Below, piece after piece: positions 18,397 through 27,486 of a stretch of 64,000 nt of DNA; position 1 is the stretch's first letter, and every line of letters starts with the position of its first letter. The notes under the pieces are model-generated. The model made no database searches. It was not told the DNA's origin and worked only from the letters and a program-made list of their open reading frames with translations. This stretch comes from Lysobacterales bacterium (GTDB taxonomy: Bacteria; Pseudomonadota; Gammaproteobacteria; Xanthomonadales; Xanthomonadaceae), in contig JAFLDZ010000004.1 of assembly GCA_017302135.1 (NCBI GenBank), positions 62,001 through 126,000 of the forward strand. Direction: 5' to 3'. Position numbers and translations under genes: made by a program.

Positions 18397-19328
18397 GTTT
18401 CTTCGTCCACCCCAAAGCGATCTGCGAGGCTGCCGCCATCGGCGAGGGCACGCGCGTGTGGGCGTTCGCGCACATCCTGCCGGGTGCCCGCATCGGTAGG
18501 GATTGCAATCTGTGCGATGGCGTCTTCGTGGAAGACGATGTCGTGATCGGAGATCGCGTTACCGTGAAATGCGGCGTTCAACTGTGGAATGGCGTTCGGC
18601 TGCATGACGATGTGTTCGTAGGCCCGAACGCCACCTTCACCAACGATCCTTTTCCGCGCAGCAAAAAGCCGCCTGAGAAGTATCTGGAGACGATCGTGGA
18701 ATCCGGAGCATCGATCGGAGCCAACGCAACCATCTTGCCCGGGCTGCGCATCGGCAGCGGTGCGCTGGTGGGCGCAGGGGCGGTGGTCACCCGATCGGTG
18801 CCGGCGAACGCCATCGTGGCCGGTAATCCTGCGCGCATCATCGGCTACTCCGGGGGGCGGGGTGGCATGGTCGAGTCCATGCCCGAGCTGCCGGCCGAGT
18901 CATCTCCGGGCGCTGTCACGACCCTCGTCGATGGGGTCCGCCTGTATCGACTGCCCCGCTTTGCGGATATGCGCGGTTCGCTGTCTGTCGCGGAGTTCGA
19001 TCGGGATCTGCCGTTCGTCCCGCGCCGCCATTTCGTGGTCTACGATGTCCCCTCGCAGGAGACGCGTGGCGAACATGCCCACAGGCGCTGCCACCAGTTC
19101 CTGATCTGCATGCACGGATCCGTCCGCGTGCTTGCCGATGACGGGCTGCACCGTCAGGAATTCGCGCTCGATTCGCCTACGATCGGAATCCATTTGCCAC
19201 CGATGATCTGGGGCACGCAGTATCGCTACACGCCGGATGCCGTGTTGCTGGTGTTCGCGTCCGATCCGTACGACGCTGGCGACTACGTGCGGAGCTACGA
19301 TGAGTTTCTTGCCCTTTTGCGCGATTGA
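18393..19328 (+). CDS. wxcM: Bifunctional WxcM: sugar N-acetyltransferase / 3,4-ketoisomerase
   Basis: 311 residues with two enzymes in one chain. Residues about 1-160 form a left-handed beta-helix acyltransferase (hexapeptide repeats such as GVFVEDDVVIGDRV, with N-FTND and GAGAVVTRSVPANAIVAGNPA). Residues about 175-311 form an FdtA/QdtA cupin (DMRGSLSVAEF, RGEHAHRRCHQFL, IHLPPMIWGTQ). Together they isomerise dTDP-6-deoxy-4-keto-glucose and acetylate the amino product. The fusion is the form known from Xanthomonas wxc LPS genes. ATGA overlap with the preceding gene. Confidence 0.9.
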   Translation: MSFFVHPKAICEAAAIGEGTRVWAFAHILPGARIGRDCNLCDGVFVEDDVVIGDRVTVKCGVQLWNGVRLHDDVFVGPNATFTNDPFPRSKKPPEKYLETIVESGASIGANATILPGLRIGSGALVGAGAVVTRSVPANAIVAGNPARIIGYSGGRGGMVESMPELPAESSPGAVTTLVDGVRLYRLPRFADMRGSLSVAEFDRDLPFVPRRHFVVYDVPSQETRGEHAHRRCHQFLICMHGSVRVLADDGLHRQEFALDSPTIGIHLPPMIWGTQYRYTPDAVLLVFASDPYDAGDYVRSYDEFLALLRD

Positions 19329-19331
19329 GCG

Positions 19332-19751
19332 ATGTCTCCGCTCATGAATCCTGTGGGCAGCGAAAAGTTCCGGTTCATCGTCGCTGGCGCATCCACGACG
19401 GCATTTTCGTATGTGCTCTACTTGTTGCTGCTGCTGTGGATGCGACCCATGCCGGCCTATGTCGTCGCCTACGCCGCCGGTATCGTCTGGGCATATTCCG
19501 TCAACAGTGTCTGGGTGTTCCGTGGGCGCTGGACATGGATGGGTCTGCTTTCGTATCCGCTGGTGTATGCAGTCCAAGCGGTTCTTTCCGTCTCGATCTT
19601 CGCCCTGCTGATCGGCAAGCTGCATCTGCCGCCGGTCGTCGCTCCTTTGGCTGCGATCGTGATCCTGTTGCCGATCAATTACGTCTTGGGCAAACGGATC
19701 GTCTACCATACCTCCCGCCCGGCGATGGCCCGCTCCGACAAACGTCCATGA
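19332..19751 (+). CDS. GtrA-family membrane protein (lipid-sugar flippase)
   Basis: 139 residues with four transmembrane helices. Starts with KFRFIVAGASTTAFSYVLY, typical of GtrA, and ends NYVLGKRIVYH. GtrA proteins are thought to flip undecaprenyl-phosphate sugars to the periplasm. It lies 3 bases after wxcM, and its stop overlaps the next gene (ATGA at 19748), so the whole cassette is one translationally linked unit. Confidence 0.88.
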   Translation: MSPLMNPVGSEKFRFIVAGASTTAFSYVLYLLLLLWMRPMPAYVVAYAAGIVWAYSVNSVWVFRGRWTWMGLLSYPLVYAVQAVLSVSIFALLIGKLHLPPVVAPLAAIVILLPINYVLGKRIVYHTSRPAMARSDKRP

Positions 19752-21295
19752 CCACATCTTCAGCAGCGATCGGTGATTCGAAACCGCCTGTCTGGCTCGG
19801 GCCGCTCATGGCCGCCGCTGGGGTTTTCCTGCTTGTGTACGGCGTCGAATTGTCGAATTTTTCCCTGTCGATAGACGAGGAAATCGCGAGCTTCAATGCG
19901 ACCACTGCGACGGCGTGGCTGAGCCAGGGTCGCTGGGGCATGGGTCTGATCATCCGGATGCTTCCGAATTTCGAAGCGATCCCTCTGTTGTCGACCGTGC
20001 TGTTTGGCGCGGGGCTGCTTTTCGCGACCATGCGTGGAGTCATGGACTTCAGGCTGAGTGGCGCGCAAGCGTACTTTTACGCGGTGGTCCATGCGGGCTT
20101 TCCCCTATGGCTTCACATCGCGGAGTTCAACACGTTTGCGGCAGGCTTTGGATTCGGGATCGCCGCTGCGGCGTCCGGCGCGGGTCTGGTCGTTCACGCC
20201 CGGAGCTTGGGCGCACGTCTGCTTTCCATCGCGTTGTTGGCGTTCGCATTTTCGGTGTACCAGACGCTGTTGATCTATGCGGTTCTGTATGCGGTGCTCA
20301 CGCTGCATGCCAGGTTCGATGCCGGTCCGCAGGGCGGAGCCCGGCCTTCCCTCCGCACGCTGGCGCTGGAGATCGGGCGCGTCGTCGGTTGGTTCGTGAT
20401 CGCGCTGGTCGTGTACTGGTCGACGCAATGGTTGGCCATGAAAGTGGCCGGCGTGAAAATGAGCTACGTGGATGTGTACTGGCAGGTTGATCGCCTGCGC
20501 GCCGATCCGGGAGGTTCATCGGTTGCGATTTTCCGCGCACTCGCAGACTACATGGCTGGACGGCAGCCGATGTATCTGGGTTGGGGCGCTGGCGTACTCT
20601 TCCTGACCTGGCTGGGTTTTTTCCCGACAGCCATGCTGTCCGGCGACCGTGACCAGCGTGCCATCGTGCGTTTGATTTCGTTCTGGTGCGTCGTTCTCGT
20701 GGGTATCGCAGTGATCGCGCTTCCGTTCGTACTGTCTGTCGGCACTCTGCCGATACGGGCGCACGTAGCCTGGCCGCTGTTGGCTGCCTGGCTGGCTTCA
20801 CGTGTCACCGTTCCATCAGGAGCGCGTTGGCGCCTCGCGTGCGGTGTCGCGCTCGCCTATTACGCGGTCGTGGTTTGTTCCATCGGTGCGTCGCTGTTCT
20901 ACACCGAGCGACTCGTGCGCGCGGCAGACGCTGCGCTCACGCAGCGCCTGGTGCCGGTGATGCTGGGTGCGGTGGACCCAAGAGCGGCGGGGCCGATTCC
21001 CTTCACGCTTGTCGGCCAGTTTTCTCTGCCTGCAGAAGGCCAGATCCAGCGCGCGGGCGTATTCGGCACTTCGTTCTATGAGCACGACGGAGGCAACGTG
21101 CACCGCGTCGCGCTCTACATGAAGACGTTGGGCATCAACGGATTCGACCCTGTGTGGTTGGGAAGCCGCCCCAACCTGATCCCCACTGCGCATTCCATGC
21201 CCGCCTGGCCGGCGCCCGGATCGATCCGGCTGGTCAACGGGGTGGTCATCGTCAAACTGGGGGCGCCTACGCCATCCCAGTTGTCTCCCGGTTGA
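19748..21295 (+). CDS. Polytopic glycosyltransferase, GtrC/Glucos_trans_II-like
   Basis: 515 residues with about ten transmembrane helices. The first periplasmic loop holds SIDEEI near residue 40, an acidic motif placed as in GT-C transferases, followed by WLSQGRWGM, as seen in GtrII-type glucosyltransferases. It should transfer the flipped lipid-linked amino sugar to O-antigen or another surface glycan in the periplasm. Start ATG at 19748 overlaps the GtrA stop. Specificity is inferred from the cassette. Confidence 0.75.
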   Translation: MTTSSAAIGDSKPPVWLGPLMAAAGVFLLVYGVELSNFSLSIDEEIASFNATTATAWLSQGRWGMGLIIRMLPNFEAIPLLSTVLFGAGLLFATMRGVMDFRLSGAQAYFYAVVHAGFPLWLHIAEFNTFAAGFGFGIAAAASGAGLVVHARSLGARLLSIALLAFAFSVYQTLLIYAVLYAVLTLHARFDAGPQGGARPSLRTLALEIGRVVGWFVIALVVYWSTQWLAMKVAGVKMSYVDVYWQVDRLRADPGGSSVAIFRALADYMAGRQPMYLGWGAGVLFLTWLGFFPTAMLSGDRDQRAIVRLISFWCVVLVGIAVIALPFVLSVGTLPIRAHVAWPLLAAWLASRVTVPSGARWRLACGVALAYYAVVVCSIGASLFYTERLVRAADAALTQRLVPVMLGAVDPRAAGPIPFTLVGQFSLPAEGQIQRAGVFGTSFYEHDGGNVHRVALYMKTLGINGFDPVWLGSRPNLIPTAHSMPAWPAPGSIRLVNGVVIVKLGAPTPSQLSPG

Positions 21296-21362
21296 AAGGC
21301 ATCGCGGTCGTGATCACAGCCCGCTCAGCACTGCGACACCCCGCGCTTGGACTGCGGTTGCC

Positions 21363-22601
21363 ATGAACGCCGCCCTGGGTCGTCACGATCACGATACGCG
21401 CGTCGATTTCGTCGTCGAACTCGCCGGCCGATTGCACGCATACGGCACCACCGCACACCGGCTGGAGGGCGCGGTGATGGCGGTCTCGACCAAGTTGGGT
21501 CTGGAATGCGGCGCATGGTCGAACCCGACCGGAATGATCCTGTCGTTCGGCGAAGTCGGGCACGGCCGCCGCGACACCGTGCGCGTGGTGCGCCTGTCGC
21601 CGGGCGAGACCGATCTGTACAAACTCTGCGAAGTGGATCGCGTGGCCGAGGCGGTGATGGCCGGTGAACTGGATCTGGAAGCCGGCCATGCGGCGCTGCG
21701 CGCCCTCGACCGCCCCGGCAGCTGGCGCGGCAAGGCCATCGCGATCTTCGCATTCGGATTGTCCGCTGCCGCCGTCGCGGGTCTGTGGCGATTGCCGTGG
21801 CTGGATATCGCCACTGCCGGCGCCACCGGCCTGCTGCTGGGTGTGCTGGACTGGGCCACCCGCGACCGGCCGCGGCTCAAGGAAGCCAGCGACGCGATCG
21901 CGGCGATGTTCGCAGGCATGATCGCGGTGCTGGTGGCGACGTATATCGGCGCCTTGAATTTGAACACCGTCATCATCTCGTCGTTGATCGTGCTGATGCC
22001 CGGCATGTCGTTGACCAATGCGGTCAATGAATTGACCAATCAGAATCTGGTCTCGGGAACCGCCCGTTTCGCCGGTGCGATGACCACCATCCTGAAGCTC
22101 GCGATCGGCATGATGGTGGCGCTGACCGCAGCGGACATGATCGGCATGCAGCCGGAGGTCCGCGCGCTGCGTCCGCAGTCCGATTGGGTGGAGGCCATGG
22201 CGCTGCTGCTCGGCACGTACGCGTTCGCGGTGCTGTTCCGCACCGACCGCCGCAACTATCCGCTGGTGATGCTGTCGGCGGCCACGGGCTATCTCATTTC
22301 GAAGATCGCTGGCGACGCCTGGGACAACACGGTCGGCATTTTCCTCGCCGCGCTGGCGATGACCGCCGCCGGCAACGCGTACGCACGCTGGTTCAATCGT
22401 CCGGGGGCGTTGGTGCGACTACCGGGCATCATCATGCTGGTGCCGGGCAGCGCGAGTCTGCGTGGATTGCTGGCGGTGGTGCAGAACCAAAGCATGGAAG
22501 CAGGGCAGGAGGCGCTGGTCGCGGCGCTGAATATCCTGCTGGCGCTGGTGGCGGGTTTGCTGTTCGGCAATATCCTGATTCCGACGCGGCGGAATCTCTG
22601 A
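21363..22601 (+). CDS. ThrE-type threonine/serine exporter family protein
   Basis: 412 residues. The cytosolic N-terminal half starts with ELAGRLHAYGTTAHRLEGAV, the DUF1212 signature, then SNPTGMILSF. About ten transmembrane helices follow (motifs GMSLTNAVNEL, PGIIMLVPGSASLRG). ThrE proteins export threonine and serine with the proton gradient. Here N- and C-terminal parts are fused in one chain, as in Corynebacterium ThrE. It lies 67 bases after the surface-sugar cassette and is probably independent of it. Confidence 0.82.
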   Translation: MNAALGRHDHDTRVDFVVELAGRLHAYGTTAHRLEGAVMAVSTKLGLECGAWSNPTGMILSFGEVGHGRRDTVRVVRLSPGETDLYKLCEVDRVAEAVMAGELDLEAGHAALRALDRPGSWRGKAIAIFAFGLSAAAVAGLWRLPWLDIATAGATGLLLGVLDWATRDRPRLKEASDAIAAMFAGMIAVLVATYIGALNLNTVIISSLIVLMPGMSLTNAVNELTNQNLVSGTARFAGAMTTILKLAIGMMVALTAADMIGMQPEVRALRPQSDWVEAMALLLGTYAFAVLFRTDRRNYPLVMLSAATGYLISKIAGDAWDNTVGIFLAALAMTAAGNAYARWFNRPGALVRLPGIIMLVPGSASLRGLLAVVQNQSMEAGQEALVAALNILLALVAGLLFGNILIPTRRNL

Positions 22602-22650
22602 TTCGCGAGCGTTGGGCGAAGAGCAGACCATAGACAATATCCAGAGCACT

Positions 22651-22745
22651 GTCGTCCGGGCGCAAGCCGGCAGCCAGTTTTTATATGCCGAGGCGCCACA
22701 GCGATTGAATCAAGAGCAGGATCCCGGCTTGCGCCGGCATGACGA
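22651..22745. repeat. Intergenic inverted repeat
   Basis: GTCGTCCGGGCGCAAGCCGG at 22651-22670 is matched in inverse, with a few mismatches, by the sequence at 22724-22744 containing CCGGCTTGCGCCGG. It lies between the ThrE-type gene and the H-NS terminator. It looks like a dispersed palindromic repeat; no coding potential. Confidence 0.45.
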
Positions 22746-22777
22746 TCTGGTTGCCTTTCCACGCGCGGTCACTGCGC

Positions 22778-22804
22778 AAAAAAACGCCGGCACAAGGCCG
22801 GCGT
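22778..22804 (-). terminator. Rho-independent terminator of the H-NS gene
   Basis: On the minus strand an 8-bp perfect stem (ACGCCGGC pairing, 22784-22791 with 22797-22804) and 5-base loop are followed by seven T, starting 28 bases after the H-NS stop. Confidence 0.85.
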
Positions 22805-22831
22805 CGTGTTCGCACTAAGCGCTGGTACTGA

Positions 22832-23278
22832 TTACTTGATCAGCAGCTCTTCGGCTTTCTTGCCTTTTTTCAGCTGGTCCGCGAACCACAGCGGCTGCCT
22901 GCCACGACCGGTCCAGGTGATCTTGGGGTCGGCGGGATTGCGGTATTTCGGCGCGACCTTGGCGCCGGTCCGCACTTTCTTGGCGGTTTTCTTCGCCGTT
23001 TTCTTTGCCGTTTTCTTCGCGGCTTTCTTGGTGGTCGTCTTCGCTGCTTTACGAGCGGCCTTCTTCGCCGCAGGCTTTCCGGCTTTCTTCGCTGGGGCCG
23101 ACTTGGCGCTGCCGAACAGTTCGGCGATGTTGTAACCGGCGGCATTGGCCAACGCGACCAGTTTCTTGCGTACGCCGGCGATGGGTTTGCGCTTGGTCAG
23201 CGCCGTCTGCTGTTTCTTGATTTGAGTCGCCAAGCTCTTCAGCTCCTTTGAGGAAAGACCTTTCAGATCGATTGCCAT
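22832..23278 (-). CDS. H-NS family nucleoid protein with lysine-rich linker
   Basis: 148 residues. N-terminal part MAIDLKGLSSKELKSLATQI to about residue 45 is the helical oligomerisation region. The C-terminal DNA-binding domain has KYRNPADPKITWTGRGRQP and binds AT-rich minor grooves. Between them lies an unusual stretch of about 50 residues made of Ala, Lys and Thr, including repeated AKKT units, resembling histone H1 tails. It should silence foreign DNA such as the low-GC island 20 kb away (inference). ATG at 23278 has GGAG at proper distance. Own terminator. Confidence 0.88.
   Translation of the reverse strand: MAIDLKGLSSKELKSLATQIKKQQTALTKRKPIAGVRKKLVALANAAGYNIAELFGSAKSAPAKKAGKPAAKKAARKAAKTTTKKAAKKTAKKTAKKTAKKVRTGAKVAPKYRNPADPKITWTGRGRQPLWFADQLKKGKKAEELLIK
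22976..23035. repeat. Five tandem 12-bp units inside the H-NS gene
   Basis: Five adjacent 12-base units, each beginning TTTCTT and differing at a few positions, encode the AKKT-type repeats of the H-NS linker. Slippage here would change the linker by four residues without breaking the frame. Confidence 0.75.
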
Positions 23279-23370
23279 GAGTGCTCCGTGGAACGGTGGG
23301 GTATTCCGCGCAACGGCACGGAACGCCGATGATAATCGAATCCACGCATTCGGGGCTGAATTCAATTCCC

Positions 23371-23410
23371 AAAAAACGACAACGCCACGGGGATTCCGTG
23401 GCGTTGTCGT
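23371..23410 (-). terminator. Strong terminator of proS
   Basis: Perfect 15-bp stem (23376-23390 with 23396-23410), 5-base loop. Read on the minus strand it ends in a run of T. It lies 35 bases after the proS stop. Confidence 0.88.
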
Positions 23411-23444
23411 CGCTGATTGACAGGATATTATCGATAACACCAGT

Positions 23445-25163
23445 CTATCGGCGGGTATCCAGTCGCTGCATCAGCGCATCGCGATCCAGCGACTCCGCTT
23501 CGCTGGCACGGCGGGCGCGATATTCGAATGTGCCCGCAGCGAGGCCGCGTTCGGACACCACCACGCGATGCGGAATGCCTATCAATTCGATGTCGGCGAA
23601 CATCGGGCCCGGACGCAGGCCGCGGTCGTCGAGTACCGCTTCCACGCCTGCAGCATTCAATTCGTCGTACAGCGCCTGCGCGGCGGCGACGACATTCGCG
23701 TCCTGTTTCGGATTGATGATGCAGACCGCGACCTGCCACGGCGCCATCGTTTCCGGCCAGATGATTCCGGCGGCATCGTGATTCTGTTCGATCGCGGCGG
23801 CCACGATCCGGCTCACGCCGATCCCGTAGCAGCCCATCGTCGGCGTCGCGGCCTTGCCGTTGGCGTCGAGCACGGAGCACTTCATCGCCTCGGAATATTT
23901 GCGGCCCAGCGCGAACACATGGCCTACCTCGATGCCGCGCGCGATGCCCAGCGTGCCCTGACCATCGGGCGAGGGATCGCCGACGACGACGTTGCGGATG
24001 TCCGCGACGGCATCCGCTTCGGGCAGATCGCGGCCCCAGTTCACGCCGGCGATGTGATAACCGGATTCGTTCGCGCCGACCACGAAATCGTGCATCGCGG
24101 CGACGCTGCGGTCGGCGATGACGCGGATCGTTTTCTTCGGATTCACCGGGCCGAGAAAGCCCGGCTCGCTGCCGAGATGTTCCAGGATTTCGGCTTCGGT
24201 GGCGAGACGGTATTCGGCGAGGCCCGGCAGTTTGGACAGTTTGATTTCGTTGACGATGTGGTCGCCGCGCACCAGCGCGAGCACGAACTGCGGCGGTTTG
24301 TCCGCGCCTTCGGTCATGATCGCCACCGATTTCACGGTGCGCGTCAGCGGAAATCCGAGCAACGCCGCGACTTCATCGCAGGTCTTCTGTGTCGGCGTGT
24401 CGACCTTGCGCATCGTTTCGGTCGCCGCCGCGCGTTCGCCCGGCGACACGGCTTCGGCCAGTTCGACGTTCGCCGCATAATCCGAGCCGTCGGAGAAGGC
24501 GATCGCGTCTTCGCCGGAATCGGCCAGCACGTGGAATTCGTGCGAGGCGCTGCCGCCGATCGCGCCGGTATCGGCGAACACCGCGCGGAATGTCAGGCCG
24601 AGGCGGGTGAAGATGCGCGAATACGCGTCGTACATGTTCCTGTATTCGTCGGCGAGCGATGCATCGTCGATGTGGAACGAATAAGCGTCCTTCATCAGGA
24701 ACTCGCGCGCGCGCATCACCCCGAAGCGCGGGCGGATCTCGTCGCGGAACTTGGTCTGGATGTTGTAGAAATTCACCGGCAGCTGTTTGTAGCTGTTGAT
24801 CTCCTGACGCGCGAAATCGGTGATCACTTCCTCAGCGGTGGGACCGTAGCAATACTCCGCCTCCTTGCGGTCCTTGATCTTCAGCAACTGGCCGCCGAAT
24901 TTTTCCCAGCGCCCGGTTTCCTCCCACAGTTCGCGCGGCTGGATCGTCGGCATCTGCAGCTCGATCGCGCCGGCGCGGTTCATTTCCTCGCGGACGATGC
25001 CCTCGACCTTGCGCAGCACGCGCAGTCCCAGCGGGCTCCAGGTGTACAGGCCGGCGGCGAGCTTGCGCAGCATGCCCGCGCGGAGCATCAGCTGATGGCT
25101 GACGATCTCGGCGTCGGCGGGCGTTTCCTTTTCGGTGCGGAGATGGAACTGCGACAGACGCAT
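23445..25163 (-). CDS. proS: Prolyl-tRNA synthetase
   Basis: 572 residues, the bacterial (editing-domain) form. It attaches proline to tRNA-Pro in the cytosol. Class II motifs are visible: [19 protein letters not shown] near the start, [20 protein letters not shown] (motif 2), and [16 protein letters not shown] (motif 3). The editing insert lies about residues 230-390 and the anticodon domain is C-terminal. The ATG at 25163 begins the family's MRLSQFHL; the longer frame upstream has no similarity. Single gene with a strong terminator. Confidence 0.96.
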   Translation of the reverse strand: MRLSQFHLRTEKETPADAEIVSHQLMLRAGMLRKLAAGLYTWSPLGLRVLRKVEGIVREEMNRAGAIELQMPTIQPRELWEETGRWEKFGGQLLKIKDRKEAEYCYGPTAEEVITDFARQEINSYKQLPVNFYNIQTKFRDEIRPRFGVMRAREFLMKDAYSFHIDDASLADEYRNMYDAYSRIFTRLGLTFRAVFADTGAIGGSASHEFHVLADSGEDAIAFSDGSDYAANVELAEAVSPGERAAATETMRKVDTPTQKTCDEVAALLGFPLTRTVKSVAIMTEGADKPPQFVLALVRGDHIVNEIKLSKLPGLAEYRLATEAEILEHLGSEPGFLGPVNPKKTIRVIADRSVAAMHDFVVGANESGYHIAGVNWGRDLPEADAVADIRNVVVGDPSPDGQGTLGIARGIEVGHVFALGRKYSEAMKCSVLDANGKAATPTMGCYGIGVSRIVAAAIEQNHDAAGIIWPETMAPWQVAVCIINPKQDANVVAAAQALYDELNAAGVEAVLDDRGLRPGPMFADIELIGIPHRVVVSERGLAAGTFEYRARRASEAESLDRDALMQRLDTRR

Positions 25164-25273
25164 GGACGGAACTCGGGCAAGAGTGGGGATAGCCCCACAT
25201 TTTGCCCGATGTTCGCAGTGCGTGGTTCCGTTGGGGCGGCGGGCGACGCCAGAGTGCCGCCCGTCGGGGCCGG

Positions 25274-25693
25274 TTACGGCGTCTTGGCGGTGCTCGGGCT
25301 GCAGTTCACCCGGGACACGGTCTGCGCGATCTGCAGCTGCTTTTCGCGGTCGCTGTCGCTGAGGTCGCGGTCGGGTTTGCCGTCGCCGTCGCTGTCCATC
25401 TGCAGCTTGGCGCCGCTCATGAGCAGATCGATGTTCTTGCGGGCGGTGGTGCACTGCGGCGACTCGGCCGGCGTGCCGGTGGCTGCGGCCTGATCGTCGG
25501 TAGCACGTTCTCGCTGGTAGATCGAACGGGCCTGGAACTTGCCCTGCGCAGGGGGCGTCTGCGAATAGTGGGTGACGCCGTTGGCGTCCTTCCACTGGTA
25601 GACCTCGCCCGCGAAGGCCGCAGGGGCGATGCCCAGGGCGAGGGCGGAGACGATCAGGCTGGTCATCAGACGGGGACGGAGCGCACGAAGCAT
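25274..25693 (-). CDS. Exported DUF4124-domain protein
   Basis: 139 residues. Signal peptide ends near residue 25 (AAFA-G). The DUF4124 motif [19 protein letters not shown] follows. The C-terminal part has [16 protein letters not shown], resembling a calcium-binding loop, and two cysteines. Periplasmic, function unknown. The ATG at 25693 places the signal peptide at the N-terminus. Confidence 0.8.
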   Translation of the reverse strand: MLRALRPRLMTSLIVSALALGIAPAAFAGEVYQWKDANGVTHYSQTPPAQGKFQARSIYQRERATDDQAAATGTPAESPQCTTARKNIDLLMSGAKLQMDSDGDGKPDRDLSDSDREKQLQIAQTVSRVNCSPSTAKTP

Positions 25694-25852
25694 GGCGATA
25701 CCTGCAGAACGGCTGGCGGGGGTGTACGACGCAGGGATTGCAGCACCCCCGCGCGGCAGGCGCAAGCGTTGCGCCGCCGGCAGGTCAGCCGGGCCTCATC
25801 GGGTCGGCCGTGGTGTGATCCCGCGCACGTTACGTCCGGTGCAGTGCGCCGT

Positions 25853-25858
25853 TACACT
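25853..25858 (+). promoter_or_regulatory. -10 box of a predicted leaderless start
   Basis: TACACT ends six bases before the pssA ATG, the same geometry as at 15287, 36116 and 7909. No good -35 is present. Confidence 0.35.
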
Positions 25859-25864
25859 GCGGAC

Positions 25865-26641
25865 ATGAACGTACCCGAGCCACCCACCGCGCCCCGACGC
25901 AGCCGCGGCATCTATCTGCTGCCGAACCTGTTCACCACTGCGGCCCTGTTTTCGGGCTTCTTCGCGATCATCGCCGCCTCCCAGGGCCGGTTCGAGGCCG
26001 CCTGTGTGGCGATCTTCATCGCGGCGGTGCTCGACGGCCTCGACGGCCGCGTCGCGCGGATGACCAACACCCAGAGCGAGTTCGGGGTGCAGTACGACTC
26101 CCTGTCCGACCTGATCAGCTTCGGCATGGCGCCGTCGCTGGTGATGTACCACTGGGCGCTGGCGTCGATGAAGCTCGACGGCACGACCCTGGGCAAGATC
26201 GGCTGGCTCGGCGCGTTTCTGTATGCCGCCTGCGCCGCGCTGCGGCTGGCGCGCTTCAACAGCCAGGTCGGGACGGTCGACAAGCGCTGGTTCATCGGCC
26301 TGCCCAGTCCTTCGGCGGCGGGACTGGTCGCCAGTTTCGTCTGGACCATGCACGACCTCGGTCTGAGCGGCGAGTCCCTGCGCTACGCCGCACTGGCGGT
26401 GACGGTCATCTCCGGTCTGCTGATGGTCAGCGGTTTCCGCTATTCCAGTTTCAAGGGCGGCAAGCCGGGTCCGCAGGGCGACCGCATCCCGTTCATCGTG
26501 CTGTTCGCGATCGTGGTCGCGATCATCGGTCTGGTGATCGATCCGCCGAAAGTGCTGCTGTTCGTGTTCGCGACCTTCGCGGTGTTCGGGCCGCTGATCT
26601 CGCGGCGGATGGCGCGCAAATCGCAGGCGGAAGGCGCGTGA
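25865..26641 (+). CDS. pssA: CDP-diacylglycerol-serine O-phosphatidyltransferase
   Basis: 258-residue inner-membrane enzyme that makes phosphatidylserine, precursor of phosphatidylethanolamine. It carries the CDP-alcohol phosphotransferase signature in VLDGLDGRVARM...EFGVQYDSLSD (about residues 57-83). About seven to eight hydrophobic helices. This is the type II (Bacillus-like) membrane form, not the soluble E. coli one. The next gene starts inside its stop codon (GTGA at 26638). Confidence 0.92.
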   Translation: MNVPEPPTAPRRSRGIYLLPNLFTTAALFSGFFAIIAASQGRFEAACVAIFIAAVLDGLDGRVARMTNTQSEFGVQYDSLSDLISFGMAPSLVMYHWALASMKLDGTTLGKIGWLGAFLYAACAALRLARFNSQVGTVDKRWFIGLPSPSAAGLVASFVWTMHDLGLSGESLRYAALAVTVISGLLMVSGFRYSSFKGGKPGPQGDRIPFIVLFAIVVAIIGLVIDPPKVLLFVFATFAVFGPLISRRMARKSQAEGA

Positions 26642-26910
26642 ATCCGTCGTGGAGCCCATTGCAGCGGGGCATGCTCGAAGCCATGGGGCTGCCGGTGTAT
26701 CGCGCCGTCGGCATCGCGGCGCCCGGCGAATTGCCGGACGACCCGCTGATCCATGCGCTGCTGCGCGCCGCCGGGCGTAGCCGCGATGCCGAAGACGCCG
26801 TGCGTCTCGCCAAGGCCTGGCCGGCGCCGCGCGCGCTGCGTGCCGACCCCAGCGCCAAGCGCGCGCTGTGGCCGCAACTGCGCGCCCTGCGGCGCTTGCC
26901 CGGGCCGTGA
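26638..26910 (+). CDS. holD: DNA polymerase III psi subunit, short form
   Basis: 90 residues, against 137 in E. coli. Three landmarks match E. coli HolD: LEAMGLPVYR with a following PGELP, DPLIHALLRA, and LRADPSAKRALWPQLRALRR's counterpart of the HolD segment ending ALWQQ. The gene is directly before rimI, as holD is in E. coli. Psi links the clamp loader to chi, whose gene (holC) lies 4 kb away. GTG start overlaps the pssA stop. The call rests on manual similarity and synteny; many annotations would call it hypothetical. Confidence 0.68.
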   Translation: MNPSWSPLQRGMLEAMGLPVYRAVGIAAPGELPDDPLIHALLRAAGRSRDAEDAVRLAKAWPAPRALRADPSAKRALWPQLRALRRLPGP

Positions 26911-26935
26911 GCAGGCACGCCGTGAGCGCGCACCC

Positions 26936-27430
26936 GTGAGCAGCCGGTCGTCGTTCGTCGAGCCCTCGGCGCCGGCGTCGACGACGTTGCGCGCGATGCG
27001 CGACACCGACATCGACGCGGTCATGGCGATCGAAACCCGCGCTTACCCGTTTCCGTGGACCGACGGCATCTTCCGCGACTGCCTCAACGCCTGCTATCCG
27101 TCGTGGCTGCTGATGGAGGGCGGCAACATCATCGGCTACGGCGTGATCAGCGTCGCCGCGCGCGAGGCGCATATCCTCAATATCTGCATCGATCCCGACG
27201 CGCAGAGCCACGGCCACGGCCGCCGCCTGCTGCGCGCGCTGGTGCGGATCGCCCGCACCCAGAACGCCGAGCGCATCTTTCTGGAAGTGCGGCCCTCGAA
27301 CCCGCGCGCCATCGCGCTGTATTTCGACGAAGGCTTCAACGAGATCGGCCGCCGCCCGCGTTACTACCCATCGCATCTGGGGCGCGAGGACGCGATCGTG
27401 ATGGCGATGGAGTTGTTCGCCGAGGATTGA
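26936..27430 (+). CDS. rimI: Ribosomal protein S18 alanine N-acetyltransferase
   Basis: 164-residue GNAT acetyltransferase of the RimI group. It acetylates the N-terminal alanine of ribosomal protein S18. The acetyl-CoA loop is seen as QSHGHGRRLLRAL, with EVRPSNPRAIALYFDEGF and RRPRYYP in the typical C-terminal positions. The likely GTG start at 26936 lies 25 bases after holD; an in-frame ATG at 26996 would remove 20 residues. Last gene of pssA-holD-rimI, convergent with valS. Confidence 0.9.
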   Translation: MSSRSSFVEPSAPASTTLRAMRDTDIDAVMAIETRAYPFPWTDGIFRDCLNACYPSWLLMEGGNIIGYGVISVAAREAHILNICIDPDAQSHGHGRRLLRALVRIARTQNAERIFLEVRPSNPRAIALYFDEGFNEIGRRPRYYPSHLGREDAIVMAMELFAED

Positions 27431-27448
27431 TCGCGGAATGACCCAACC

Positions 27449-27477
27449 CCTCTCCTTCGCCTGCGGCGAAAGAGAGG
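27449..27477. terminator. Hairpin between convergent rimI and valS
   Basis: A 13-bp stem with one mismatch (CCTCTCCTTCGCC with its partner at 27465-27477) and a 3-base loop. No T-run, so it may be a dispersed repeat or a processing signal rather than an intrinsic terminator. Confidence 0.45.
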
Positions 27478-27486
27478 GCGCCGAAG

